Positions 1-47,010 are shown, counted from the first letter of the stretch. The stretch: DNA of 64,000 nt from Monoplex corrugatus (GCA_030674185.1 CM060312.1:55770405-55834404), one strand, 5' to 3'. Translations and numbers: made by a program. The notes: generated by a model from the sequence alone, not told the origin.

Positions 1-161
1 TGTGCGTTAGAACAATCGCACGAACATGATGTTTCTGGTGTGATTATTTGAAGTTCTCCAATTATTGATATAATTGAAATTTTGGTTTTGTATTTCACAC
101 CCCGTCATAAGAGCTATAACCTAAATGAATATTGTCTGAAGTCTGAACTGCCCCTCCCCTT

Positions 162-162
162 C

Positions 163-244
<82 letters not shown>

Positions 245-250
245 TCTCTG
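162..250. repeat. (TGTC)n/(TC)n microsatellite
   Basis: A TGTC run passes into a TC run. The Leu/Ser-rich ORF across it is a by-product of the repeat. Confidence 0.95.
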
Positions 251-2055
251 TCTGGTCACCATCTTCAAACATGAATAGTTCTAGTTCACCAGATGACTTC
301 CACAATAAGAATAAGTGTAAAATATACTGTGTCAGAGATGTATGTGGATATGATTGTATTTGTTCGTCTGTGTATATACATTTAAACAGCAAGGAAACGG
401 CGAATGAGTCGAAAAGTTTCTTTGGTTTTTTTTTTCTGTCAGCAAGATCTCTTTATTTCTTTGCGGTACACCAGTCTGGACAGGAATCTTCAGTGATTGT
501 TTTAGTCTTGACTCAGAGCCCTCATAACTCAAAAAGTGTAACGGGACCACGTCAACACAGTTAACACTAAATAATTACGTTTTAAAGCTTTTTGGAGTTT
601 TTTTACCACAAATAAATTTTCAGCCTCATTCCGAGACCTTCATCAATGGAATTAGTAACCATCGGAATGGCAAAGTCAGGGGGGGAAAAAAACAGAAAGA
701 AAAAAGAAACCCGTCATGTTGTGACCGAGTTAAAAGTTTTAATCTGATCACGCCAGTCATCGATACTCAAGCAAAAGGCAGCTTCTTGGCACGGCTACAA
801 TACGTAGCTCTGTGTTGTCCTCCTGCCGTGAAAGAAGTCTGACGTCATGCCTAGCCGGGGCGTGAAAAGCAAGGCAAGTGAATGGAGCAATCCAGGACGG
901 TAAGGAAACAGTATTGCGGGCAATGCAGGTGGAAGCCAAAAGGCCGTCCTGAATTATTCAGCCAGTCTCTTGGGTGGAGAGCAAATCTTTCACCGTCTGC
1001 GGTTCGATCCCGGTAGGGTACCATTCGGAAAGCGGGCAGAGGGTAAGAGCAAAGACATCAGACACTCACGTTCAGAGGTGTCGGATTTATCGCCAGCATC
1101 ATCACCACCTCGGCTATCGGCGCCTTTCACTGTTCAAGTCCCGCTATCATCGCCACCGGAGACCCCGGGAGGCTAGAAGGAAGGTGGAGGAAGGAGGGAG
1201 AGCGGTACCATCCCTTATCTGTCTCGCACGTTTTCTCCTTCGTCTCTCTCCCTCTTGTTTCTCGCCGTGCAAATGGAGGCAATAGAGAATGGCAGGTAGG
1301 ATCTTGTAGAAATGTCTACCGCTGTTTCGTCGGGGTCCGTATTGAAGTCTTTGGCGCCTTCCCCGCTCACGTCTGGGGTGAGTTGATCTTCTGGTGAAAG
1401 GTGCTGGGTGATTTACGGCTTGCTGCCTGATACAGACGGCGGAAAAAGCTCTCTCGCTTTTTATCTCCAACTAGCGACACCACCCCTCCTCTCCCATAAA
1501 AAAAGAAGAAAGAGTAGAAATGTTGCCAAGTTACATTCGCTTTCTTCCATTTTGTAGCTGGTTTCAAGCACTGTATGGATTCTTCTACCAAACTTAGAAA
1601 CAGGCCGTTTCATTGATGTTTCAGTTATTCTTTTTGGCATAGAAACTGATGAGGTTCCACATATGAATAGCACAGAAATATTGCTGTTCGTAATAAATCT
1701 TACCCTACTCCAGATTATACATCGTAGTGAAATATGTAAATGTTAGTTAATTAGCCTTTGTCGTATATTATGTGTGTTTACAATTCACTCCATTGATCCA
1801 CTCAAACACGTAATCTTCACAATGTCTGCATTCCCTGAAAACGTAAAAACAAGTGGGTGTAACAGGAATAAAAGCTGACACAACTGACACAATCATTTGA
1901 GTGATGCCTAAGCCATTTGTTTGATGCCTAGGGAACGAACTCGAATAAGACTATTTCTAGGGAAATGCTAGTTTGTCAGTGTGTCCTTCATGGGACACAT
2001 AATCTACATAGAAAGATAAGTTCGTGGTGTAAACAGATTTAAAAACTTCTGGTTT

Positions 2056-2236
2056 CAACCCTCTGACTTCCCACCATCACCTGCACTGTCAACCATACTA
2101 GCAAACCAAAAACTTAACCCTTTGACTTTCTCACCCTATCCGCCAGCTTCCTACAGGAAGCTAATGGATAGGGGAGGGAGCCAAAAGGTTAAGTTTTTGC
2201 AGTTGGCGGATAGGGTGTAGGAGTCTAAAGGGTTAA
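2056..2236. repeat. Foldback repeat family A, copy 1
   Basis: The core reads CCGCCAGCTTCCT followed by AGGAAGCT. It is flanked by inverted copies of an AACCCTTTGACT...CACCCTATCC block, so the unit can fold into an imperfect hairpin. The same architecture recurs at 13881, 18460, 23889, 35662, 36090 and 37499. No coding capacity is seen, which fits a foldback or MITE-like family. Confidence 0.75.
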
Positions 2237-3088
2237 AGGTTATGGGGATCATTTTAACATTAATGAGTTTTTCATTAATGTCTTATTTCTTATAGAGTTT
2301 TGCATCTAATCATACTGTTTCACAACCATTTCCCTGACCACACTCATCACCATCACACCCAAACAAACAAACAAACAAACAAACAAACGAAAAGATGATA
2401 GAATGACTGGTTTGTGCATTGTCTGGTTTCTCGACAGCCTACTGTATAAACATCATAGTCTGTATATAACTTCAGTGTCACAGCCTTTTTGAAAAATGAC
2501 TGTTACTATATTTGTCACTTCGAATATTTTGTAGACATATATGTACGAATGCTTGTAATACATTTCACGAATTGTTAGGAGGAAGAACAGTTTCGTAGTG
2601 TGCTGCTTCTAACGCCTTATTATACCATCTTCAGCGTATCGATATTATATCTAAAGGATCTGCATGAAGGCCGACGAGCATGGAGGAAGAAAACCCTTGT
2701 CCCTTCCGTTGAGAATGGATTCTCATTCGAAGTGACAGGCCTCTTTTTACCTTTGATTACCAGCTGATCGGAATTGGCAGGTTCTCTCGCTTTCTTGACA
2801 CACGCATTCACTACCCAGGCCTCTTGTTTCAGATTTTTCTATAAGACATACCAGTGCCGACTGTCTGCAGGGTAAGGCGAGTGTCCGAAGAAGTAGAAGT
2901 TCTCAGGAGAAGCACAGTGTGGTGCAATACTGGTGAGGAAAAAGCGACTGTTCCTTGAAATGACATTTTTCTGGACGTGTCTTCAGTAACCACATGACAC
3001 CGAGTCATACGTCCATTAACCTTGGAGATTGATGTCCTATGAGGTATTGCGGACAGGACATCGCGTTTTGCCGGTTTGGTAGGGGTGG

Positions 3089-3093
<5 letters not shown>

Positions 3094-3129
<36 letters not shown>

Positions 3130-3298
3130 GAAAGGGGGATGGTGGACAATATCTTTTTTTAAACAGACCTCTCCCTTTTCGCGCACACGCGAAAAAAAAA
3201 AAAAAAAAAGGGGGGGGGGGGGGAGGCTCAAAGATTATTTTCAAGCTTGCCTGCTATAGCTTGAGAGTCGGATTCGGAGAAGGATGAGGTGGAGGGGA

Positions 3299-3345
<47 letters not shown>
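3094..3345. repeat. Two (GA)n microsatellites with A/G homopolymers
   Basis: GA runs at about 3094-3127 and 3304-3345 flank an A18-G14 homopolymer block at about 3192-3223. Confidence 0.9.
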
Positions 3346-3348
<3 letters not shown>

Positions 3349-4424
3349 TATTCTGACAGTGATTATTTTAAGTAATCTGTTCCGTGATTATTGTGGACAA
3401 GCGAATGTGATTTGATGGATGAGCTAATAGTTTGAATTTCCCCTGCTTTCTGCGAGGGGTCTGTCCGCTCATTACATCTTGATAATAAAAGCTTTTTTGA
3501 TGATGGGAAAGAGGAATTGCTTCCATTTTTTTTTAATTTCGGTTTTTCTGCATCCCGTTTTCTTTATGGCGTTTGTTATTTTGGATCATTTTCTAAGTTT
3601 CTTTTTTTTTATTTTGCCATGCTGCTTCCATCTCGTCTCGCAAAAAGAAGTAATCACTTCTGTGCTTTTAACATTGATGGATGGTAGTGGTTTTAAGTGA
3701 GTCGTATATTGAGATAAATATGTACGGGTGTACCGTCTGGTCTTGCATGTACGTAACCTTTTATCACAAATTCTTGTCACATTTCGAAACCGGGTTCTTT
3801 CTTCATCAGACACAGTTTGTGCGATTTTGTGTCGATATAAAGATAACATTTTTTCTTTGTTGTTTTTGTTGGGGCTTTCTTTTTAGTCAGAACCCTCGAA
3901 TCCCTTCACCCCCTTCCCTTTTTCTTTCTATCTTCAGTGTGTATTTCACTGTAGTATCTCTCAGTCTGGTATCAATCTGAGATTACTCAGACATGATGTG
4001 TTTCTTTTGTTTTACTGGAGTATCACATCTCTGTTGTTCATGACAATATTACCATTGTTTGTCAGAGGTTAATGAGCGTGGAGTGTTTAAATGTTGGAAC
4101 AAGTCTTGTAATGGAATCCATTGTGAACAGTGCCCAACACAATCTTCAACATGAAACAAAGAGTTTTCATTAAACATTTTTTAAAGAGCGTTAATAAAAT
4201 TTAGAACAAGTCTTTATTGGACAAAATGTGCACAGAACTTTAAACAGTTCCCTGTATTGCATGGTGGTGAAGTGGGTAAAGACTTCAGCGTTTCTCGGGG
4301 GCCAGCAATATGAGGAAGGAGCATATCTCCCTTTCTTCGCCGCTTTACTTTCCCCAACCTGGAATTAGCGAAGGTACCCAGTCACAGCCAAGGAGACTGG
4401 AGGCCCTATGCACACTTTTTGTGT

Positions 4425-4890
4425 AGCCATAGTCGAAATCGTGAGGTCGTATTTTTCTCGAGCCAACTGGACCTCGTGGAGTACATTTTCTCGTCTTACT
4501 TGACGGCGCAGTCATTTTTCTCGAGCCATACTCGAACTTGTGCAGTCATTTTTCTGGAACCATATTCAAACCCGTGCAGTCTTATTTTTCTCGAACCCGT
4601 GCAGACGTATGTCAACACTAGGAGTACCTCCTTAGATTATGTGTGTGAATGCATTACTATGTGTACTTAATTTTCTTTTCCTTTTTTTTTTTTTTTCCTT
4701 CTGTTGAAGTATTGTGTTTTTAAACGTTTGTATCCCTGATATGGCTCTACGCAGTCGGCTGGGCTGTAAACAAAAATAACAATAACAATTGAGCCATACC
4801 CGAACTCGTGCATGCATAATTTTCTCGAGCCATACTTGAACCCACACAGTCTTTCTCGAGCCATGCTCGAACTCATGCAGTCGTACTTGA
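4425..4890. repeat. Degenerate TCGAGCC-type minisatellite, split by an insertion
   Basis: Diverged units of roughly 33-36 bp share TTTTTCTCGAGCCATACTCG and CGTGCAGTC. Units occur at 4425-4610 and again at 4791-4890. The unrelated block between them (4611-4790) is a copy of repeat family B, so the insertion post-dates the array. Confidence 0.65.
4611..4790 (+). repeat. Repeat family B, copy 1 (3' part)
   Basis: It shares GTCAACACTAGG, CCTTAGATTATGTG and a 3' end with GCAGTCGGCTGGGC followed by AAACAAxAATAAC. The same blocks occur in order at 33808-34376 and, in reverse, at 62915-63412. Fixed order with a common A-rich 3' end suggests a retroposon. No named family is assigned. Confidence 0.7.
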
Positions 4891-5487
4891 AGTGGGAGCT
4901 CCACCTCTTCAGCTGTCAGCCTATGTCTACGTTAATAAGAATATTACATTAGAAAAAGAAAAGTTCCCTATCTTTTCTTACCCAGAATGTTTCGTTATTT
5001 CGTTTCTCGTATCTTTATACTCGTATCTTGTGTTTTGGAAACTGTTCTTGTATCGATGCAGTGAAGATGAAACGTTTTGATCTCCCGACAGCTCCACAAG
5101 ATTTCTAAAACATATATAAGGACTTCACTGACGACTTGAAATGTTTTCTGGACACTTCCAAAAGACGGAGGCGTGATGAAATGGGGATAGAAGTATTAAT
5201 ATGTGAGTGTTGAAAAGCCGTGTTGTTAGGGGATTGAAGTAAGGAATTGTTGATCCCGTTCTATAGGCCGTCTGGGGCCAGCCCCTGCTCCAAAGAGCTG
5301 CACCCTCGGACCTCCCCAGCTTTGAAGTCAGACAGCTCCTGGGGCCGCGCACAGCTCTTTGGGGCAATACTTTTCTTTCAGTGTTCCACAAGTCGCCTGA
5401 CCGTGTTCCTTTCCTATTTTGCTCTTCATCCCTGAACAGGCTCGCTGCCTTTGATCTGATTGAGTCCCTTGTCGCGGGAGTTGGGAG

Positions 5488-5603
5488 CCAATTGATTGAC
5501 AAGGGCATCTTGGGGGACCGGCCGATTGGTCCTGTGTGTCTGACTCTCTAGTTCCTTTGATTGGTGGCTGGTCAAGCGGGATGTGAACTTGCCCTCTGAT
5601 TGG
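5488..5603. promoter_or_regulatory. Cluster of four CCAAT/ATTGG boxes
   Basis: CCAAT at 5488 and ATTGG at 5525, 5560 and 5599 are spaced 35-39 bp apart in a GC-rich patch. Regularly spaced CCAAT boxes are the classic target of NF-Y. The patch lies about 1.9 kb upstream of the first plexin exon in the window, so it could be an internal or unrelated promoter. There is no expression evidence. Confidence 0.25.
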
Positions 5604-5767
5604 CTGCACTGGCTCCCGTGCGGCGACTAGGGACAATCGTGTTAACTTGATTGAATGATTTGGTTGGCTTGTCATGTGACTTTGCTTGACGGAATTATTT
5701 GATGCCGTTAGTGCTGGGTCGAAGGGTGGTTGTTGTTTTTTTCTCTCCTACCGTCTTTAGTGTATTA

Positions 5768-5790
5768 CGAGGGTTGTTCAATTTAAGATG
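5768..5790 (+). repeat. Mariner terminal inverted repeat, left
   Basis: 23 bp that match the reverse complement of 7070-7092 exactly. Confidence 0.95.
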
Positions 5791-5839
5791 TCACCACCCC
5801 CTTAAAAAACGTACCTCTCATCTCAGCAACTTGAAACTT

Positions 5840-6901
5840 TTACATCCCCTCGAAGTATTCTCCGTTGGCTAGGATGCAAAGTTCAAGCCTCCTACGCCAA
5901 TTCTCAAGCGCCCTCTGATAGTCGGTTTTAGGCAGACCAGACAACTCTGATCTTACGGCTTTGGCGAGGTCTTGTACCCGGTCAAACTTACGCCCAGCGA
6001 GCTTTTCCTTCAGAACAGGGAACAGCCAGAAGTCGCATGGGGCCAAGTCGGGGCTGTAGGGTGGGTGGTCCAAAACTTGGATCCCTTGCTCGCTCAGGAA
6101 GGTTGTGGTGACCTTCGCCTTATGGGCACTGGCATTGTCATGCAGAAGAAGGGTCCTCTGGGTGCCGACGGTTGGGCGCTGCTCATGGATTTTTCCTACA
6201 ACTTTGGGGAGCACAACTTGGGTATAGTAGGAGGCAGTGATTGTTGATTTCTCAGGCAAAATGTCAATTGCCACAAGGCCTTGCGTGTTGAAAAAAATAG
6301 AAAACAGTCGCTTGCGACTCTGGAATCCTGGGCGAAGAACAACTGGTCGGTCTCCGTCAGGGCCAACCCACATGCGGTTGCAGCGTTTGTTGGGGATGCC
6401 GTAGAATGTGAGCCAACTCTCATCTCCCGTCACTAAGTCACACAGTCGTTTTGGCCCGTTGGGCTCAAACTCATCGAGCAGTTTGCGTGAACATGCCACC
6501 CGCTGCTGCTTCTGATCATCACTTAAGAGATGTGGCACCCATCTTGCAGCCAGTTTTCTCATGTGAAGATCTTTGTGCAGAATGTTGTTAATGGTGCCAA
6601 TTGAAAGCTCACATGCCTCGCTTAATTCCCGCACAGTCGAATGTGGATCCTCCTCTATCAGTCTTTTCACATATGCAATGTTTTGTTCGTTCCGAGCTGG
6701 TAAAGCTCGCTCTGCACGATTACCCCAATCAGATGGCACTCTACCTGCTCCTAATTGTTTGACCCACCTGCAAACTGTGCGGTAAGACACACAATCAGTT
6801 CCGTAAACAGCTTGCAAATCTGCGTGTATCTTCCTACAATCGTCACCAAGTTGTAGCCTTGTGAAAGTGTAGAAACGAAATTGCTCATTGGTGACGTCCA
6901 T
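5840..6901 (-). CDS. Mariner transposase, DD34D
   Basis: This 353-residue protein would cut and paste the surrounding element. The N-terminus carries the paired helix-turn-helix DNA-binding region, including YRTVCRWVKQLG at about residues 38-49. The linker motif WVPHLLSDDQ, characteristic of mariners, lies near residues 121-130. The catalytic acidic residues are visible as TGDESW, LLHDNASAH and SPDLAPCDFW. Exactly 34 residues separate the second and third Asp, which gives the DD34D signature. The length is close to the usual 345-355 residues and there is no stop or frameshift. The ATG at 6901 follows the 5' flank directly and fits the family N-terminus. Activity cannot be judged from sequence. 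Confidence 0.95.
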   Translation of the reverse strand: MDVTNEQFRFYTFTRLQLGDDCRKIHADLQAVYGTDCVSYRTVCRWVKQLGAGRVPSDWGNRAERALPARNEQNIAYVKRLIEEDPHSTVRELSEACELSIGTINNILHKDLHMRKLAARWVPHLLSDDQKQQRVACSRKLLDEFEPNGPKRLCDLVTGDESWLTFYGIPNKRCNRMWVGPDGDRPVVLRPGFQSRKRLFSIFFNTQGLVAIDILPEKSTITASYYTQVVLPKVVGKIHEQRPTVGTQRTLLLHDNASAHKAKVTTTFLSEQGIQVLDHPPYSPDLAPCDFWLFPVLKEKLAGRKFDRVQDLAKAVRSELSGLPKTDYQRALENWRRRLELCILANGEYFEGM

Positions 6902-7069
6902 TTTTTTCAGGCTCAGCTATTTGAAACACATTTGTAATTACGTCATACTCCGAGTTGCGTCATGATGTCAACTTTATTTTCTGCATGCTAATCAGGTAAA
7001 CTTTAAAGTTGTGTTTGGTATAAACATTTTTCTGTGCGTTGCTTCGTTTTCAAACGGCAAGCCTAGTGT

Positions 7070-7092
7070 CATCTTAAATTGAACAACCCTCG
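7070..7092 (-). repeat. Mariner terminal inverted repeat, right
   Basis: Perfect inverted match to 5768-5790, followed by the TA target duplication at 7093. Confidence 0.95.
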
Positions 7093-7158
7093 TAGTTTTA
7101 AGTTTTTGATGTCATGTTTGTTTGCTGTCTGTCTTACTTTTTCCCCCTTTGCACACAC

Positions 7159-7297
<139 letters not shown>

Positions 7298-7473
7298 ACA
7301 TACATTTACGCGCGCGCTTCCACTCGTGCATTTCCACAGCTGCGTAGAATGTGTGTATATGTTGTATGTCAGAAAAGGTGTTACATGTTTTTAATAACAT
7401 ACAGAAACTAACATTGATAATTGATGGGTGGGATCAGGTTTTAAGAATGGTGTTTATCTCTGTGTGTGTACAG

Positions 7474-41729
<34,256 letters not shown>

Positions 41730-44700
41730 CCTTCTGCCATCAATAGAAACAGTATTTTTCTGCCCTTGAGGACAACACAGCTGGGTAGTTGTCTGCCATG
41801 GACAGTAAACCTCTTGGCTCATCATCTGTCCTAAAAGGCAACATCACTGGCGACAGCCTGCCATTGAATATAAACCCACTGGTTAACAAGTCTGCCATGG
41901 ACAGTAAATGAACTTGCTGGCTATTTTTGTCTGCCATATTGCAACACCTTCAGCCAGCAATCAACTTAGCAACCATTTCTTTCAGCTACCTTGGACCAGT
42001 GTCAGGTGTGCCTGGAAGATCCTGCCATTTATGGGTGGTTTTCAGCTGAGGTGGCAATCTCCAGTTGTGCAGCAAGACTTGCTATTGATTTTGAACAATT
42101 CTTGACTTTGAACCATATGCAAAACTCTGGGAGGTTTCCCTTTCTGGACCAGGTGTGCTGGCCGGTGAAGTGTGTCAAGTTGGGAGTTCCAGACTGAAAT
42201 GAGATTGGCCAATGACAGACAGACCAAGTGACTCTTGCTTGTGATACATACTTTTTTCAGTGCTTCTAGATTTCATTGTGCTTGCTGGCGCTGGTGCATT
42301 TCTTGTGGAGAACGAATGTTCAGTTGATTCTGTTATGGGATATGAATGCATTCAGATCTCCTCCTTCACAAGAACTGCCATCACTGACCGACTGCCAGAA
42401 GTTTAGTGCCAAGCCCTTTTCTTTTATTTGCTTCCTCCACACCCCTCTCAAGAAAAAAGTCACTGGCAAGATAGAAATGTGTTTGAATGGGAAAAGTATG
42501 TGTCACCATGTTTTTGACAGTAAGTAACCAGGTGTTTATTCTGAGCTGCTGTAAATTCCTGTATGAGAATCTGCAGTTACTAAATCTCTTGGAGTGTGTG
42601 TGAGCAGCTGCTTAACACTGGATAATGGAGAGAACCAAACATATATGCACAGGCTTATTTGGAACTACTGCTTGAGCTCCGATTCTTGAACCAGTACACG
42701 CTTCATGGGTCAGACTCTTCAGCTGTGTCAGAAGTATGTTAGCCACTGCTCATTTATCCGGCAAATTTGTTGGTGCTGTAATCTTCGAATTGTTGGACGT
42801 GAGGACAGTAGAGATGCTTTTCTCTCATACAAAGGTGCCAACATGTTGTAAATAATGATTTCTTATTGGCAGTCACCCTACAGTATGAAACGGCAACAAG
42901 ATTTCAGGTGTTGGATGCAGTGGGGGACCGATTTATTCCCATTTTGCAGTCATGCTTCCCAAGCCTTGAACAATCAGATGCATTAAATGAACGCTACACT
43001 CGTACCAACTGTAGTTTTTATTCTTCTGTCCTCCCATCTCCTCACTTTAGTGGACCTCCCTGTTCATCCCAACACATCATTTATGCTTTGACAATTTGGG
43101 AACGTACTCATTTGTTGTTGGATGCACAAATCTTCTGTGTGTCCCTAACTCCTAATCAGTTATTTCTGCCTTACACTGTTTCAATGTTCAAACATGTGTT
43201 CAGATTTCTTTAGCTCTGTTGCCTGACCTGATGTGTGTGGTTTTGAAAGGATAAAATGTGGTGATAAGCATGAGAAAAGTTTACTGTGTGTGTTTGGTTA
43301 GTTGCTAACATATCTTGAGTGTTCCTCACTTGTATACGGCAGATGGATACAAAACAGTAAGTTTAAATGTTGAATCAGAATGATTGCGTTCACTTTTGGG
43401 TATTTGTTTTTTGATATAAGAGTGCTTTGTGCTTGATAACTACCATTTTCCTTTTTTTATGTGTGGATTTAGAACATTTGACATTCTTTGTGGATGTAGG
43501 ATGCCTGAAATTCTTGTACAATTACCAACATGTATATGTTGAGGCGTTTTGTTGTTGTTGTTGTTTGTTACAGGTTACAAGTTTTTTTGCTTCTACTCCT
43601 ACTGAGCCTGCATTGGAACCCAAATGAACATACATTAAAATCTTTATTCCATTTGTTTTATGCTGTAAAAGTGTTTAACATAGAGTATCATTTTTAGCAA
43701 ATATTCTTTAGATTTTGTAAGAAATGTTTTGAAATGGTGTAGTGGCTGTTTGCACATTTCATTTGTTTTAATCATCAACTATTCCTGGTGCTCAACCTCA
43801 AGTGTGTCTATGCAGATCAGATTTTCTTACTCTGTTTTCATGCCTTCCATTCAGGTACTGTTTTGATTTTGGTAGTTAGCACTGTAAAACTACCTGTTCC
43901 CACCCATTCTGTAAAACGCACCCCCCCCCCCCCCCTTTTTTTTTTTTTTTCTATAACTCCAGTCTGCATTACATTTCTTCCCTCCTGTCTGTTTAGTTTT
44001 CTTCCAAGCAAAATGTGGTGAAGGATTTGTATAGAATCACAGGTTTGTGTATTTCTGTTTGTGTATTTAGTATATTATCTTTGAATAATAGCATTGTTTT
44101 CCTTTTTCTTGCAAGAGTTCATCCTTCTTTAAGAAAAATATTAACTGGTTCTGGTTCTGGTTGAACAGACTGTATATGTGCATCTCTGTGTTCAGGATTT
44201 CTGTGCTTTTTGTTGGTGAATGGTTTCCAAAGATCCTTACCAAGACAGAAAAAGCAGCAGTTTATCATTTCTTTATGAATGGATTTATAGTGGTGGTGGG
44301 AGAGGGGGGAGAGAATCAAATTGTGTGGAGTTTTGCTATGTACGAACTTCACACTATCTACCATCCGTAGTTTCATACTTAAAAAGTTTGTTTTATTCTG
44401 TTGAGATGATTACAACTGAACAACACTGTGAAATACATTACGTAACTAACATGTTCATATAAAATATAGAATTCTTTTTTTTTTATCCCTATGCCTGTTT
44501 TGACTCAGATGTTTCATTGAAGAGTTGTTTATTTTCTTTTAGATATGATGGTTTCATCATGACATAATTGATTAGCTTTAAATGTTTTAGTGCCATATAG
44601 TACTGATCATTTCTGAATATTTGTATTAACGTTATATTGAGGAATGAACGTGTCATGGGATTGCACAGTGCAGAGCATCTACACATTCTAATATTGCACA

Positions 44701-45131
44701 GGCTGCTGATCATCATGTTCTCTAACTGGAGCAGATGTGTGCAAATTGCAGTCTAGAGACAAGTCACATGTTATATATAAATGTTAGTATTGACTGAAAC
44801 CTCACAAAAATCATCTCTAAGCACTTGTTTATCAAGTCAAATTACATTTTACGTTCAGTCTTCACTCACAGTACTAAAAGGAAAGTCTTTCATATGATGC
44901 TTGTTTACCATTTATGAAAGTAGATTTCAGTAAAGTTGAATTAAAAATGTTGGATAGAAACAAACACATTTTGAATAGTAAAGATGTGATTGAAATGTCC
45001 CAAAGTAGACAAAAAGTTTGCATGGGTTTTATTTGACATTAAATTTTATACTACAGCATTTTTTATAGGGTTTGACCAAAAGAACACATCATAGATAATT
45101 CCAAGACATCTAACGAGCAGATCTGCAAAAT

Positions 45132-45262
45132 GATAGGCACTAAGAATGCTTGTCCCATCCCCTTTGTGATAGGCACTAAGAATGCTTGTCCCATCCCCTT
45201 TGTGATAGACACTAAGAATGCTTGTCCCATCCCCTTTGTGATAGGCACTAAAAATATTTACC
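45132..45262. repeat. 36-bp minisatellite, about 3.6 units
   Basis: Units contain GATAGGCACTAAGAATGCTT and GTCCCATCCCCTTTGT, starting at 45132, 45168, 45204 and 45240. Confidence 0.95.
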
Positions 45263-45404
45263 CCCCTCCCCCTTTTTTTTTTTCCAAAAAGTATGATGCA
45301 ATGAAAATGCTTCGTTAATTGTTCTAACCGATAAGCCAATCATTCTGGTGGTGTCAGTATTTGATAGGTGCCATCCCTCTCCCCTGTCGACCTGTCTCTC
45401 CATT

Positions 45405-45630
45405 TGAGTATCTTGCCAGTTTGTCTGGCATTTGCTCAGGATCAAAGAGTTTGCCAGATAGTTGCTGGTAGGTTTTGCTGGGGGTACATATGAACTTATC
45501 AGTGTGATATATTGCTCTTTAAAAGCTCCAAACATATGATGAACTTATCAGTGTGATATATTGCTCTTTAAAAGCTCCAAACACAATTTTGATGAATACC
45601 TCTTGAACAAACTCCAGATCTTATTACAAT
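45405..45630 (+). repeat. SINE-like repeat family C with internal duplication
   Basis: CTTGCCAGTTTGTCTGGCAT, AGTTTGCCAGATAGTTGCTG and CTTGAACAAACTCCAGATCT match the family. A block of about 52 bp (GAACTTATCAGTGTGATATA...) is tandemly duplicated inside, at about 45492-45590. Confidence 0.6.
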
Positions 45631-47008
45631 GTTCAGTATTGTTTGAAACCACTCATAAACTAACTTAATCTGTTATCTTCATCAGCGTAACTGAACCTTT
45701 GTTGTCTTCATCAGCGTAACTGACAATGAACAGTGAATCCTATTTGAATTTTCAATATCCTTGTGAAACAATCTGTAATCTTTTTCAGCATAATTAAAAC
45801 TGAATCCTAATTTTGAATTGTCAATATCACAATGAAACAATCACAATCGTAAGATGTGGAAGTCATTTTATGATTCTGTCATTGAAAACTGACAAGGGGG
45901 AAAATCACCTGCAGAATGTTTGTATTTGCTGGAGGAAATCAGATGGGATACAGTTTTTGTGCCAGATGGCTTTTGTCAAGTGTCACATCTTTTTGTGTTT
46001 TGCCAGTTAAATGTTTTTATTATCTTTTGTTTCTTACTCTGGCTGACATATTTTTTATCCACAACTGAACATTATTTTCCTATGTTGTTATGCGCGTACA
46101 AACTCAGCTTCCCACCTTGTGAATTTGTTTGGTAACAGTTTCAGTGCGTTGAGCACAGAAACGGGATTTACTAAAAAAAAAACATACCTCATGTTTTTTT
46201 ACATCAGTACATTTGACACTCTGTACAGTTGAAAGTAAAGACTTTGGAAAGTATGTTTGAGTTTGTTGGAGAGTTCTGTTCTTGTTGTTTCATGACTGAC
46301 ATAGTTGATAAAATCATGTAATATAATTTCGCACAATTCTGCCAGACAAAAAGAAACGTATTGATCTGTTGCAAATAGTGTTTGATAGGGGCGGCAGCTT
46401 GTACAGATTCAAACACCACGCATATCGCCGCTTGCTGATGGCCAATATATTCAACGGAATAATCGAATAACAAATATATTATTTGATTGATTTTACAATT
46501 AACTGGTACTTTAAAGATCCTGGAAAAATGCTGAGAGACAGTGCTTTTTCACTCTTCTGTTTGTAAGCAAATTACAGGTGTTCAGTCGTCAGAACTTGCC
46601 AAATTTTGCTCGTAAGGAATTTTTTAATTGTAGTTCGTTTTGTTTCGGATAAAATCCGGAACATATTATTTACAACATTGTTATCAAGTATAATGTGAAC
46701 TAACTGTGAATCTTTGCTGCTGACATTTGTATCTTTGCACATTTATAAGATCAGCTACTATATGTTGTGCAGCTGACACAGGGCACCGGTAAACTGAATT
46801 AATCAAGAAATGAAACCACTTATCACAAAAAAAAATGACAAAATTTTGCAAGAATGGAATAACCAATTAAATGGTGTTTGTTTATTTGGCATATATAAAG
46901 TAACAGGCATATTTTGATACAATACTTTTCCAAATTTCAGCAGTGTAAACTTTTTTATCAACCCACTGAAAGCGGCCAAAATTTTTTTATTTTGAGTGCA
47001 TGTCAGAT

Positions 47009-47010
<2 letters not shown>

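Larger units (their letters stand above)
1..5487. other. Upstream non-coding region
   Basis: No host exon is recognised here. The plexin exons for the Sema domain, PSI1 and first IPT were looked for and not seen, so they probably lie further left. The stretch holds (TC)n, (AAAC)n near 2360 and (GA)n microsatellites, a foldback repeat at 2056-2236 and a degenerate minisatellite at 4425-4890. A patch at about 740-1450 is relatively GC- and CpG-rich but carries no credible ORF. Confidence 0.6.
5768..7092 (-). mobile_element. Complete mariner-type DNA transposon
   Basis: A 1,325-bp element is bounded by TA dinucleotides (5766-5767 and 7093-7094), the expected Tc1/mariner target duplication. Its ends are inverted repeats starting CGAGGGTTGTTCAA. 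The first 23 bp are identical, and 26 of the first 27 match. The single ORF inside is uninterrupted. The size matches typical mariners of about 1.3 kb. It is antisense to the plexin gene, probably in one of its introns. Intact ORF and ends suggest a recent insertion. Confidence 0.95.

Noticed and set aside
960..1030. Possible tRNA gene (GGTTCGATCCCGG)
   Set aside because: Only a B-box-like element with a weak A box; no acceptor stem or anticodon arm closes. At most a SINE head.
5125..5675. Minus-strand ORFs of 115-127 aa in the GC-rich patch
   Set aside because: Two frames overlap with no domain, and GC richness alone lengthens ORFs.
5972..6785. Plus-strand ORFs of 70-91 aa
   Set aside because: Antisense shadows of the mariner transposase.
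42866..43213. 115-aa ORF in the presumed 3' UTR
   Set aside because: No recognisable motif, and base composition like its surroundings.
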